Part shown: piece by piece, positions 16,455-24,256 of the stretch
Layout: the number at the start of each line of letters is the position of its first letter
Position numbering within the stretch: the stretch's first letter is position 1
NCBI GenBank assembly: GCA_963976875.1
Contig: CAXBML010000002.1
Span: 1 to 64,000, forward strand
Reading direction: 5' to 3'
From: Berkiella_A sp963976875
GTDB taxonomy: Bacteria > Pseudomonadota > Gammaproteobacteria > Berkiellales > Berkiellaceae
Length of the DNA: 64,000 nt
Notes under the pieces: model-generated
What the model was told of the DNA's origin: nothing
Seen by the model: the letters and a program-made list of their open reading frames with translations, nothing else
Databases searched by the model: none
Position numbers and translations under genes: made by a program

Positions 16455-16670
16455 GTGTTTTCCATTTCTGAATGAGTGGAGGCAGCATAAGGCTTGATGC
16501 GGGAGGGGTCAAGTTAGGGATTGATGCCCGCAGGGCATCTAGCTAAATTAATTTAAGGGCCCTACAAGACACCATCCAAAAAGCTAAATCTCTAGGTCAT
16601 CAAAGGGGCCCGCGATGACGCTGCGGCCCACTCACCCAGAGATATTTCCAAAAAGAAATACATCTGATAA

Positions 16671-17288
16671 TTATATAGAATTTCTATGCGGTACTTTAGA
16701 TTCATTATAGGGCTTTGCTGAGAGGGCGGTTTCAGAAAAGGCGCGGCGGCACTCTTTCGTTTCTTGTGCATTGAGTATGAGTGCCTTAGGCGCTTTATAA
16801 AATGCTTCAATCCTGCCAGGGCTGTCGATTTTTCCTATAAGTTCAAAAAATTTATCGTGGATCAGATCTATCTCACGTGAAGTCAGAATATCTGTCCAGG
16901 AAGAAAGGTTTGGTTTTAATAATGCATGCTGCTGAAAATAAACAAACAAACGTGGGGATATCTCGTTTGCCTTATTGAACAAAAAATCAAAAAAAGTCTC
17001 AAACCATATGCGTTTTAATTCTAGAACATCATCCTCACTAGCGCCAAGAGCTTTTATTTTCAGCTCAGTTGCATGGTATTCAAGGTCGATGGTCGCCAAG
17101 CAGCTTTTAAATTCCTGAGATAATTGTGGCACAAAAGAATAAGAGTGGCGACTTTCATAAGGGATGTGATCGATTAGTCGCAATAACGCATCTAATGACT
17201 CAGGTGTAGTGGGTGAAATACTGGATAACGGCAAGGTGGGTATTGGCGATGGTATTTTTCTTTTACTTTTAATGCGCTTTATCATCAT
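16671..17288 (-). CDS. hypothetical protein, lineage-specific
   Basis: 205 residues. A short basic N-terminus (MMIKRIKSKRK) and a Pro/Ser-rich linker (about 12-35) are followed by a mainly alpha-helical body of about 170 residues rich in Leu, Phe and Glu. No signal peptide, membrane span or known motif. GGAAAGAGA directly precedes the ATG pair. Location among effector-like genes makes a host-directed role possible; nothing in the sequence proves it. Confidence 0.55.
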   Translation of the reverse strand: MMIKRIKSKRKIPSPIPTLPLSSISPTTPESLDALLRLIDHIPYESRHSYSFVPQLSQEFKSCLATIDLEYHATELKIKALGASEDDVLELKRIWFETFFDFLFNKANEISPRLFVYFQQHALLKPNLSSWTDILTSREIDLIHDKFFELIGKIDSPGRIEAFYKAPKALILNAQETKECRRAFSETALSAKPYNESKVPHRNSI

Positions 17289-17830
17289 TCTCTTTCCAAT
17301 TCGTTGAGAAAATAGTTAGTGTTTTAGCATGGTTCGCTTAGATTTTTATAGTGCGATGTACTTTATAAATTTAAAGAGATTTAAATGATACCGATTAAAA
17401 AATATTAATCAAATTCACAGGACCCCCAAGTCAAGTCAGGGAGAAAGAAGTGGAAAAAAAGATGATCGGCGGTTTTATCTAAAAAAGTGACTGATATTTC
17501 TCTATAAATCATAATGGCTGTGATTTGTCTTGACTTTTGAGGGGATGCGGTACCATAATCCATTGGTTCTGGGTTCGAAAGCTTGCGCAAAGCAAGTTTT
17601 GTAGTGGCGCAGCGGTCATGTAGGTGGAGGGGGTGCAGATATACTCAATAGCTCTGCCGGCCCCATCATTTTCATTTTTTTACATTATCTCTTTTTTCTG
17701 ACGTCGTTAAACACGCACCCAAAATGCTCATTGACTAGTCATGTAGGCTACGTTGCATCATTGTCCGTGTGGTCGCTTTAGGGCGTATTTTTATCTGGTA
17801 TTAGCCTTAATTAGGCACAAGAGGATCTTT
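17289..17830. other. intergenic region containing an interrupted tRNA-Met fragment
   Basis: 542 bases without a supported gene. The main content is the tRNA-Met-like remnant at 17551-17668 and its copied downstream flank (17669-17736). A 61-residue frame on the minus strand here crosses the tRNA remnant and is not credible. Confidence 0.55.
17551..17668 (+). repeat. degenerate tRNA-Met 3' fragment split by an insertion
   Basis: 17552-17579 (CCATAATCCATTGGTTCTGG then GTTCGAA) matches the anticodon-loop-to-T-loop part of the fragment at 4185, and 17651-17668 (GCTCTGCCGGCCCCATCA) matches its acceptor end. About 70 bases have been inserted exactly at the T-loop, beginning with a CTTGC-gcaaa-GCAAG mini-palindrome (17582-17596). 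The flank after it (CTGACGTCGTTAAA, then AAAATGCTCATTGAC) parallels that after 5881. Confidence 0.6.
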
Positions 17831-18511
17831 ATGACAGTGGCCCATGGATATGATCTTGAAGAAGCCATGTTAGATAATATTGCCAATAGCCTAGTGCAAT
17901 GTGGTTATATTGTTTTACCTAATGCTTTGGATAAGCCGTTTATGCAGGATTTATATCAGTACTCACGGAGCTTACCATCAACAGCTTGGCAAGAAGCAGG
18001 TATAAGCCGAGGTCGTGATCATCAAATTGTTAAGAGCATTCGTTCTGATAAAACATGCTGGTTATCTAGCAACCATCCTATAGAAAAAAAATTCAACTCA
18101 TATTTAGAGTCTTTGCGCAAAGGCTTGAATAAACGTTTATTTATGGGGCTGTTTGACCATGAGTGTCACTTTTCAACGTATGAATCAGGCTCTTATTATA
18201 AAAAGCACATTGATGCACTGAAGGGAAAAACTAACAGAATATTGTCTATGGTGCTATATCTTAATGCGGATTGGCAGCAAGATGATGGCGGCGAGCTGAT
18301 TCTTTACCTGCCCGAAAGAAAACAAGAAGTGATTCAACGCGTATTACCTCAAATGGGCACGGCGGTATTATTTTTGAGTGAGAAGTTTCCGCATGAGGTG
18401 CTTAAAACAAATCGCCAACGATTTAGTTTGGTTGCCTGGTTTAGAGTGGCAGAAAGCCAGTTCTTGGTTAATCCCATACCGTATATAGCGCCATTACCTT
18501 TTTCAGCGTAA
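17831..18511 (+). CDS. 2-oxoglutarate/Fe(II) oxygenase (prolyl-4-hydroxylase-like)
   Basis: 226 residues from the ATG at 17831 (AAGAGGA upstream); an upstream ATG at 17753 lies in the tRNA-derived flank and lacks a ribosome-binding site. Residues 112-205 form the double-stranded beta-helix core: the HxD motif is His126-Asp128 (YYKKHIDAL), the distal His is His188 (FPHEV) and the 2-oxoglutarate-binding basic residue is Arg195 or Arg197. The layout is that of SM-20/PKHD-type dioxygenases that hydroxylate protein side chains. The full set of Fe ligands suggests an active enzyme. Target unknown. The 3' end overlaps the convergent glucosaminidase-like gene by 44 bases. Confidence 0.8.
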   Translation: MTVAHGYDLEEAMLDNIANSLVQCGYIVLPNALDKPFMQDLYQYSRSLPSTAWQEAGISRGRDHQIVKSIRSDKTCWLSSNHPIEKKFNSYLESLRKGLNKRLFMGLFDHECHFSTYESGSYYKKHIDALKGKTNRILSMVLYLNADWQQDDGGELILYLPERKQEVIQRVLPQMGTAVLFLSEKFPHEVLKTNRQRFSLVAWFRVAESQFLVNPIPYIAPLPFSA

Positions 18512-19154
18512 TAAGCAATATTGATTTAAAGATTATGAATTGCCGTTGCGTTAGACGAAGCGTTCTAAAGCTATCATAAGCTGAGTGTGTGTTTAGATTA
18601 TGAATATATGAGCGAACGGAGTCTTCCGCCGTTTTAAATTTCTTAACTTCATGAGTTGCACCTTTGTTTCTTTTTTTGGGAACAAGACCGCACTTTTGTG
18701 TAAAGCACCACTCGCCGAAAAAATTATTACCCTCTTTTGCAAACCTCGATGTTCCCCAGGCAGACTCATTGGCTGCTTGAACCATGAGGAGAGAAACAGG
18801 AATGATGTCTATTCTGGATAGTAAATTCACTTTTGAATCTTCAATGTTTTTCTCGTTGAAAGAGGTTTTGTATTTTTTTGAGATCTGATTGAGCCATAAA
18901 ATATCTTTGGTTGAAAGTTTGTTCTGATTAAATATACTTATTATCTTAGATCTTTCTGAGCTTATCTCTGTATTGATTTTTTGGGCAAGTGGCGCAAAGT
19001 AATTGAAGAAAGTCTCTTTTCTTATTTTTGTATTGTGGATTTCATCAAATTTGGGTGTATTTACCTCTGAGGCATTAACAATAAAACTCAGAGCTATGAA
19101 AAAGCAGAATATTGTAATTTTAAAGTTAGTAGTCAAGTTTGTTCCATAATTCAA
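18468..19154 (-). CDS. Bax-like glucosaminidase-domain protein, C-terminally truncated
   Basis: 228 residues. After a signal peptide (about 1-28, ending VNASE), residues about 110-200 carry the Bax/glucosaminidase core: SLLMVQAANESAWGTSRFA with the catalytic Glu, then NNFFGEWCF and AEDSVRSYIHNLNTH. Such enzymes cleave peptidoglycan in the periplasm. Bax proteins usually continue for another 40-60 residues with a conserved LR... segment; here the conserved sequence stops at AYDSFRTLR and a hydrophobic, unrelated tail of 28 residues runs into the neighbouring oxygenase gene. A frameshift or deletion probably removed the natural end. The only start is a TTG at 19154 with no clear ribosome-binding site, so expression may be weak. 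Confidence 0.65.
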   Translation of the reverse strand: MNYGTNLTTNFKITIFCFFIALSFIVNASEVNTPKFDEIHNTKIRKETFFNYFAPLAQKINTEISSERSKIISIFNQNKLSTKDILWLNQISKKYKTSFNEKNIEDSKVNLLSRIDIIPVSLLMVQAANESAWGTSRFAKEGNNFFGEWCFTQKCGLVPKKRNKGATHEVKKFKTAEDSVRSYIHNLNTHSAYDSFRTLRLTQRQFIIFKSILLITLKKVMALYTVWD

Positions 19155-19202
19155 TATATTTGGTCGAAGATTATAAGCGGGAGTTGTGTCTTGTCAATTT
19201 AT

Positions 19203-19224
19203 AAAGCACAGGACAGGCAAGGGA
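19203..19224 (+). repeat. solo copy of transposase-associated short repeat
   Basis: GCACAGGACAGGCAAGGGAT shares the ACAGGACAG core with the repeats that bracket the IS200-like transposase at 25.8-26.8 kb. It is a plausible dispersed REP copy in the intergenic space before the kinase gene. Confidence 0.4.
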
Positions 19225-19441
19225 TATGTAGTTGTTTAGCTCAATCTTTAAAGATATCCAATTGGTTTGGAAACAGAAATGCATCGCCCTTTTAATCACC
19301 GTGGCAAAACAGTTAATATAACGCCTAAGATTAGGTCTAAGGGCCTTAGGGGAGCAAGCCCAGTAAAATATAAATTTTTCGACATCTTTTGTCGCTTGTC
19401 TTTTTTCGTTGTTGCAATAATCTGAGCTCAGGAGTAGTAAC

Positions 19442-21733
19442 TTGCCAAATCAGAAAAATAAAGTAAGCCTTCAACATACTGAAAAAGGTTTATTAAAAGA
19501 TCAAAGAGAGGGATATTTGCCCAAGCATCAAGTTTTGGTTTCTGTCGAGGCTGATAATACTGCAAATCTATATGCCCTGAAAGACGAGATAGGAAGAGGT
19601 GCACAGGGCTCAGTACACCTGGCGATGAACCTTACGACTCAAAAACCTTGTGCTGTTAAGGTTTTATCTAAAGAGAGTCTGGCCTTTTGTGAGAATTGGC
19701 AACGAGAAGTATTTTTTTTAAAAAAACTTAATCGTCTACACGATGTTGCCACTTTTGGTTCGGAACATAATTTTTCTTATCTTTTTATGGATCATTACCC
19801 AGGTGCCAATTTAGAATCTATATTATATCAACTTAATGATGATGCAAAAGAACATAGTCGAAATAGAAATACAGCAAAAAATCATCTCACAATATCTCGG
19901 AAGCTAGCACTCAGTTTGGCGGTTATAAAATCACTCCTAGATTTACACAATAAAAATATTATTCATCGAGATATAAAACCGGGTAATTTTGTGATTACAG
20001 ACGCTAAAATAATCTCAGATATGGCTAAATTAGTCGACTTGGGATCAGCGGCTTGTCATATTTCCGAAGATGATTGCATCAACGATGATATACAATCAGC
20101 AAGCACACCTGACTCTAAAAGCCGTACAGAGAGCAGGCTAGATAAAGTAGATCCCTCCCGCTTTGAGAAGCAAGGTGCAAAAGGATATAGAGCGCCTGAA
20201 CAAATTTTATCGACAAACCTAGCCGCCAAAGAAACGAATGAACCATATAATTTTTCAGCCGACCTTTGGTCATTGGGTGTGCTCATCTCTGAAATTTGGA
20301 GTGCTGAAAACTATCAAAAAAAGCTGAAAACTTTTATATATCTCTTGCAAATTGATGCTCATGAAAACCAGGAAGAATTCAATAGGCTGCTTGACACATT
20401 TACTAAAAATGCCACTCAAAAAGAGAAGATAAAGCTTTATATCCTTGAACAGCAAAACAAACTGTCACAAGATGGAGCATATGATCCTCAGCTCAGCCCA
20501 GAGTGCGTATTCTTTTTTTTGGCAGATATTTTGATGAGTACAGAATCATCTAATAAAATGAAAACAATAGATGTTGGCAGGCCTCCATTGGAGGGAGAAA
20601 CAACGCAACAGAAAGCTTCGAGGGTACCTAGACTGATTGGTCTTTCTAATCTTAATAATGATTTATCACATGATCCTGATCCTGTGGAAGGGGACACAGG
20701 GAAATTGATAATGGATAAAGTATCTTCGCGTGATAAAATTTTACAGAAGATAAAATGTTTAAAAGGCGAGATTGTTAATCAAATAACAGAAATGAGTCAG
20801 AAGTTATGTAAAAAGAGCCAAGCGGACCGTTTAACCAATGAGGAACTAGAGCAATACTATTTAGATCTATTGGAGAAATACATTCACCTTATAAACTTAG
20901 AAGCAAGCGCCCATTATTCACCAAGAGATAAAAGCACTATTACGCAGAGCGAGCGACCTAAGCATAATAAAAGAAAAGGGTCGGCGCCTCAAATTGATAA
21001 TCTGTCGCCCCAAGCTACATCGGGGAAGCAAAAATTTTTGTATAGATTTTCTTTTTCTAAGACTAAAGAAAAAGAGAGTGCTCGTAGCAGTTTAGGGACC
21101 AGTCCCCAACTAAGCCCATCCACAATTCTACTTGAAGGGACGAGTCATAAGCTCAATAGTCCTCGTAAGATTGTTCAAGCTGTCGCAGAAAAGTTTGGAG
21201 CTGCGAAATCAAGGGGCAGCAAATGTAGTAGCTTTGGGAGGCAATCAAATCAGGCTTATGTTGAGCAACAATATGAAAATCATTCTCCACAAAAATCGGC
21301 AAAAGTATCTACACCCCTTCTTAGCTTAACCAGTTTGAACTCTGCAGCGCCCATAACCGAAGAAAATTCAGAACCATTATTACCTAGAGGCAGAACGATG
21401 ACATTTCAGGCGAGCTCTATTCCTCGTACTATGCCTATTACTTCATCTTTGTCTTTGATTATGAAAGAGTCAAACCCAGAGCCGCAGGTTCCATCTAGCG
21501 AATCTGTTCTTTTGGAAACAAGTCTTTTGCAGTGTTTGCATGATAATTTGGATACCCTAGAAAATGAGCTTTTTCACCCGGATGAGCAAAATAGATCAAA
21601 ACAAAAAATAAAGGAATCTAAACGAATTTGCACACAGCTATTAAGTTTAAAGCTTGATACTCCCCCTAAAGGGGGAGCCGATCTGACGACTCAAATCAAC
21701 TCAGAAAATCCTTTTAAAAAGCAAATGATTTAA
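19442..21733 (+). CDS. large eukaryotic-like Ser/Thr protein kinase, effector candidate
   Basis: 763 residues with a TTG start, supported by AGGAG seven bases upstream. The kinase domain spans about 45-365: glycine loop GRGAQGSV (51-58), Lys73 in CAVKVL, HRDIKPGN (175-182), DLG instead of DFG (199-201), GYRAPE (248-253) and SADLWSLGV (272-280). All catalytic residues are present. An acidic insertion of about 35 residues (about 208-243) lengthens the activation segment. The C-terminal 400 residues are non-catalytic, with helical stretches and long Ser/Pro-rich disordered parts (LSPQATS, TSPQLSPS) that look like phosphorylation targets. There is no membrane span. Size and architecture suggest a secreted effector; no companion gene is obvious. 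Confidence 0.85.
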   Translation: MPNQKNKVSLQHTEKGLLKDQREGYLPKHQVLVSVEADNTANLYALKDEIGRGAQGSVHLAMNLTTQKPCAVKVLSKESLAFCENWQREVFFLKKLNRLHDVATFGSEHNFSYLFMDHYPGANLESILYQLNDDAKEHSRNRNTAKNHLTISRKLALSLAVIKSLLDLHNKNIIHRDIKPGNFVITDAKIISDMAKLVDLGSAACHISEDDCINDDIQSASTPDSKSRTESRLDKVDPSRFEKQGAKGYRAPEQILSTNLAAKETNEPYNFSADLWSLGVLISEIWSAENYQKKLKTFIYLLQIDAHENQEEFNRLLDTFTKNATQKEKIKLYILEQQNKLSQDGAYDPQLSPECVFFFLADILMSTESSNKMKTIDVGRPPLEGETTQQKASRVPRLIGLSNLNNDLSHDPDPVEGDTGKLIMDKVSSRDKILQKIKCLKGEIVNQITEMSQKLCKKSQADRLTNEELEQYYLDLLEKYIHLINLEASAHYSPRDKSTITQSERPKHNKRKGSAPQIDNLSPQATSGKQKFLYRFSFSKTKEKESARSSLGTSPQLSPSTILLEGTSHKLNSPRKIVQAVAEKFGAAKSRGSKCSSFGRQSNQAYVEQQYENHSPQKSAKVSTPLLSLTSLNSAAPITEENSEPLLPRGRTMTFQASSIPRTMPITSSLSLIMKESNPEPQVPSSESVLLETSLLQCLHDNLDTLENELFHPDEQNRSKQKIKESKRICTQLLSLKLDTPPKGGADLTTQINSENPFKKQMI

Positions 21734-21737
21734 GGGT

Positions 21738-21764
21738 TAAGCCGGGCGGAATAGCCCCGGCTTA
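21738..21764 (+). terminator. hairpin after the kinase gene
   Basis: TAAGCCGGG pairs with CCCGGCTTA around CGGAATAGC, five bases after the kinase stop codon. GC-rich stem, weak T tract. It lies between convergent genes. Confidence 0.6.
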
Positions 21765-21803
21765 GGATTGATTTGAGTCTGTTATCAACAAATGAATGTG
21801 GTG

Positions 21804-22994
21804 TTACAGCATGTCAGGCAACACGGGCGGGAGATCTTCATTAGAGAACTCTACATTTGTGGGCGGGGGCGTTGTTGAGCACTCTGTTCCCTGAGCAGGC
21901 ATGCTTGCGATGCTGACTTGAAAAATACTACCATCGTCTTTTGAGACACAATCAGATAACTCAATGGATTCGCTGTCTTTTTCTGGAGAAGCAATGAATA
22001 GGTCTTTAACTGATTCAGAGGCCTCTGCTGAGGTTGTAACGACTGAATCAAATTCTTCAGAGATAACGTCTTTACTATTACCCATAAAATCAGAAACAGC
22101 ATTATATAAGCTGTTATAGTTCTCTTCTATGTTATTCCATACATCTGCCCAGACTCCTGAGACGTCATCCTTCACTTCTTGAACTGTATTTGTATCTTTT
22201 TCTTCTTGGGTTTCTGTCCAATCATTGACTTTTTCTGCTAAATTATGGACTTCCTGTTTGACGGTATCTTCTGCACTAGAACCAAAATTTTCAGCTTCCT
22301 CTGCAATATCCTGCGCAAGTGATTCTGCATCATCTTTCACTTCGCCTTGATGGTCAGAAATTGCCTCCTCCACATCGTGATACGCATCAGACATATTGTC
22401 AGAGAGATCATTGGCCTTATCTTCAATATCGTTTTTGTCAAACCCTATAGAACCAGCTTGTTTAAAATCATGTTCTTTAGCCCATTCATCTACATTATCA
22501 ATAAGGTTGTTTATTTCCTGCTCGGCGGTATCTTTTACACTAGAGCCAAAGTTTTCTGCCTCGTCTCCCGCTTCACTGGCCAATGCTTCAGCATTATCTT
22601 TTGTTTCGTCTTGATGGTCGGAGATAGCGTCTTCCACATCATGATAAACGTCAGAGATATTGTCAGAGAGATCATTGGCCTTATCTTCAATATCGTTTTT
22701 GGCAAACCCTATAGAACCAGCCTGTTTGAAATTATGTTTTTCAACCCATTCATCTACATTATCAATAAAGTTGTTTATCTCTTGCTCGGCAGTATCTTTT
22801 ACACTAGAGCCAAACTTTTCCGCTTCGTTCCCAGCTTCACTGGCAAGTGTTTCAGCATTATCTTTTGTTGTGTCTTGATGGTCAGAGATAGAATCTTCTA
22901 TATCATGATATATATCAGATATATTGTCAGATAAGTCGTTGGCAGTCTCTTCTATATTATTTTTTTGAGTTTCATTTTTTGTTGTGAATGTCAT
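21804..22994 (-). CDS. acidic tandem-repeat protein (LEA/apolipoprotein-like helices)
   Basis: 396 residues, strongly acidic and without Cys except near the C-terminus. Residues about 12-265 consist of three 88-residue repeats, each with DLSDNISD.YHD.ED.ISDHQ, then KDNAE.LASEAG.EAE.FGSS, then KDTAEQEINN.IDNVDEW, and ending KQAGSIGF; a fourth, diverged partial repeat follows. The corresponding DNA repeats every 264 bases and is nearly identical, so copy number may vary by recombination. The predicted structure is amphipathic helix, as in LEA-type or apolipoprotein-like stress proteins. A non-repetitive Ser/Pro-rich tail (about 330-396) has two Cys. No signal peptide. A membrane-surface or stress-protection role is an inference; an effector role is equally possible. 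Confidence 0.7.
   Translation of the reverse strand: MTFTTKNETQKNNIEETANDLSDNISDIYHDIEDSISDHQDTTKDNAETLASEAGNEAEKFGSSVKDTAEQEINNFIDNVDEWVEKHNFKQAGSIGFAKNDIEDKANDLSDNISDVYHDVEDAISDHQDETKDNAEALASEAGDEAENFGSSVKDTAEQEINNLIDNVDEWAKEHDFKQAGSIGFDKNDIEDKANDLSDNMSDAYHDVEEAISDHQGEVKDDAESLAQDIAEEAENFGSSAEDTVKQEVHNLAEKVNDWTETQEEKDTNTVQEVKDDVSGVWADVWNNIEENYNSLYNAVSDFMGNSKDVISEEFDSVVTTSAEASESVKDLFIASPEKDSESIELSDCVSKDDGSIFQVSIASMPAQGTECSTTPPPTNVEFSNEDLPPVLPDML
22396..22938 (-). repeat. 264-bp tandem DNA repeats inside the acidic repeat gene
   Basis: Sequence around GTCAGAGAGATCATTGGCC at 22398 recurs 264 bases on at 22662, and a third diverged copy is at about 22926. Unit length is a multiple of three, so gain or loss of a unit keeps the frame. 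Confidence 0.75.
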
Positions 22995-23083
22995 ATTTTA
23001 AACCTCCAAATATGCCAAGGACATCGCCCTAGAGAAAGTGTACTGTAATTTTTAGCTAAATTTATAAATTATAGCCGTACGCT

Positions 23084-23113
23084 GTAAGCCGCCAGTATGA
23101 GCTGGCGGCTTAC
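23084..23113 (-). terminator. hairpin downstream of the BON lipoprotein gene
   Basis: GTAAGCCGCCAG pairs perfectly with CTGGCGGCTTAC around TATGAG. It lies 14 bases beyond the stop codon of the minus-strand BON gene. Confidence 0.7.
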
Positions 23114-23126
23114 TGAAGCGTAAGGA

Positions 23127-23663
23127 TCAAGCAATGCTATAATTTTTCTGCTTGTAGAGGACATAATTGTCAACTGTTTTGACGCCAGGTAAGGTCGCAA
23201 CCGTATTCGTCATATCGTTGATATCAACGTGTCTATTGATGAATCCACTTAGGATGACATGCCCATTACGGACTTGCACACCAATATCTTTTGTGGGAAA
23301 TCTTTTCGCATTCAGTTGTTTATTCACTGCTTTTGCTAAGTGTTTCTCATCTTTGGTGTTGTCATGGACCTGTAAGACCTTGACATTGTTGATAACTTTA
23401 TATTGATCCGCGTGGCTGCTCATGATATTGGCAACCTTGTGCAATTGCGTCTCATCATCTACAAAGCCTGCGGCTTGGATAATGCCATAATCAACGTGTG
23501 TTGAGATATGATTTGAAGGCAAGTCGCGTTTAAAAGCCATTTCTACACCCATTTCGCTTTTGACCCCCGCATCATGTAAATCATGACGCTGAGATGCACA
23601 AGCGCTTAGACCAAGGATTGTAACAAGAGTCATAATTGATTTTAAGGCCATTCTTTTTTTCAT
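23127..23663 (-). CDS. BON-domain lipoprotein (OsmY/DolP-like)
   Basis: 178 residues from the ATG at 23663, chosen because AGGAGAGAAAC directly precedes it. Residues 1-21 are a lipoprotein signal with lipobox LSAC, so the mature protein is probably anchored in the outer membrane facing the periplasm. Two BON-like modules follow: one with VDYGIIQAAGFVDDETQLHK and one with VQVRNGHVILSGFINRHVDI, the second being the better match (short beta-alpha-beta with conserved Gly). BON domains bind phospholipid and occur in envelope-stress proteins such as OsmY and DolP. Monocistronic with its own terminator. Confidence 0.8.
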   Translation of the reverse strand: MKKRMALKSIMTLVTILGLSACASQRHDLHDAGVKSEMGVEMAFKRDLPSNHISTHVDYGIIQAAGFVDDETQLHKVANIMSSHADQYKVINNVKVLQVHDNTKDEKHLAKAVNKQLNAKRFPTKDIGVQVRNGHVILSGFINRHVDINDMTNTVATLPGVKTVDNYVLYKQKNYSIA

Positions 23664-23881
23664 GTTTCTCTCCTTTGCTATAAGAACGCTAGTCATTCCA
23701 ACATATTATTTAACCACTTTCAACCGAATTAAACTTAAAATGGTGTTGACTTTTTTCAAAGAGCCTAAAAATACTCATTTTTTTAGATGTTAAGGGGTTA
23801 AAGTGAAAGTTTTAATATTTTTTATTTTTAAACTAAAATCTTAACTGAGTATGCTCGTCTTATATGACAAGTTAAATTTAT

Positions 23882-24127
23882 TTGATTGGTGCAGCTTTAT
23901 TTATATTATTAAAATGGCTTTTTAAGGTATGCAATGAATATAGAAAAGATGGAGTGTCCCAAATCATAGACACGAGCGAGCGGTTATGCCAAACCATTAA
24001 AATAATGGTCTCAAATAAAATAAAACTGGATGACATTAATACTTTTAAATGCGTTCTAAACGCAGCATATGCAAAATGGCGTAACGATAAGACACATGTC
24101 GAAGTAGAATGGCTGAAAAAGCCATAA
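23882..24127 (+). CDS. small hypothetical protein
   Basis: 81 residues from a TTG. The N-terminal 16 residues are hydrophobic and the remainder is charged and helical (DTSERLCQTIKIMV, KWRNDKTHVEVEW). Base composition and amino-acid use look coding-like, but there is no clear ribosome-binding site and no recognised family. It lies between two minus-strand genes. Could be spurious. Confidence 0.35.
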   Translation: MIGAALFILLKWLFKVCNEYRKDGVSQIIDTSERLCQTIKIMVSNKIKLDDINTFKCVLNAAYAKWRNDKTHVEVEWLKKP

Positions 24128-24256
24128 TATTTTATGATTATTTTTTGCAGCAATATATCTGCTAGCAGTATTGTCTAGCAATAAAACAGGATTGCCTCTC
24201 CAAAACTCCTAAGGTGAGCGCTATAAATTTGCGTTATAAATGTTTTTTATTTGGCT

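Noticed and set aside
17753..17830. N-terminal extension of the 2OG oxygenase
   Set aside because: The extra 26 residues lie in repeat-derived flank, have no ribosome-binding site and are not part of the fold; the ATG at 17831 has AAGAGGA.
22347..22934. 195-residue plus-strand frame with repeats
   Set aside because: It is the mirror image of the acidic tandem-repeat gene; hydrophobic repeats arise from antisense of Asp/Glu codons.
22396..22938. CRISPR array
   Set aside because: The repeats are 264 bp, contiguous and in frame inside a gene, with no spacers. No CRISPR-type direct repeats or cas genes were seen anywhere in the window.
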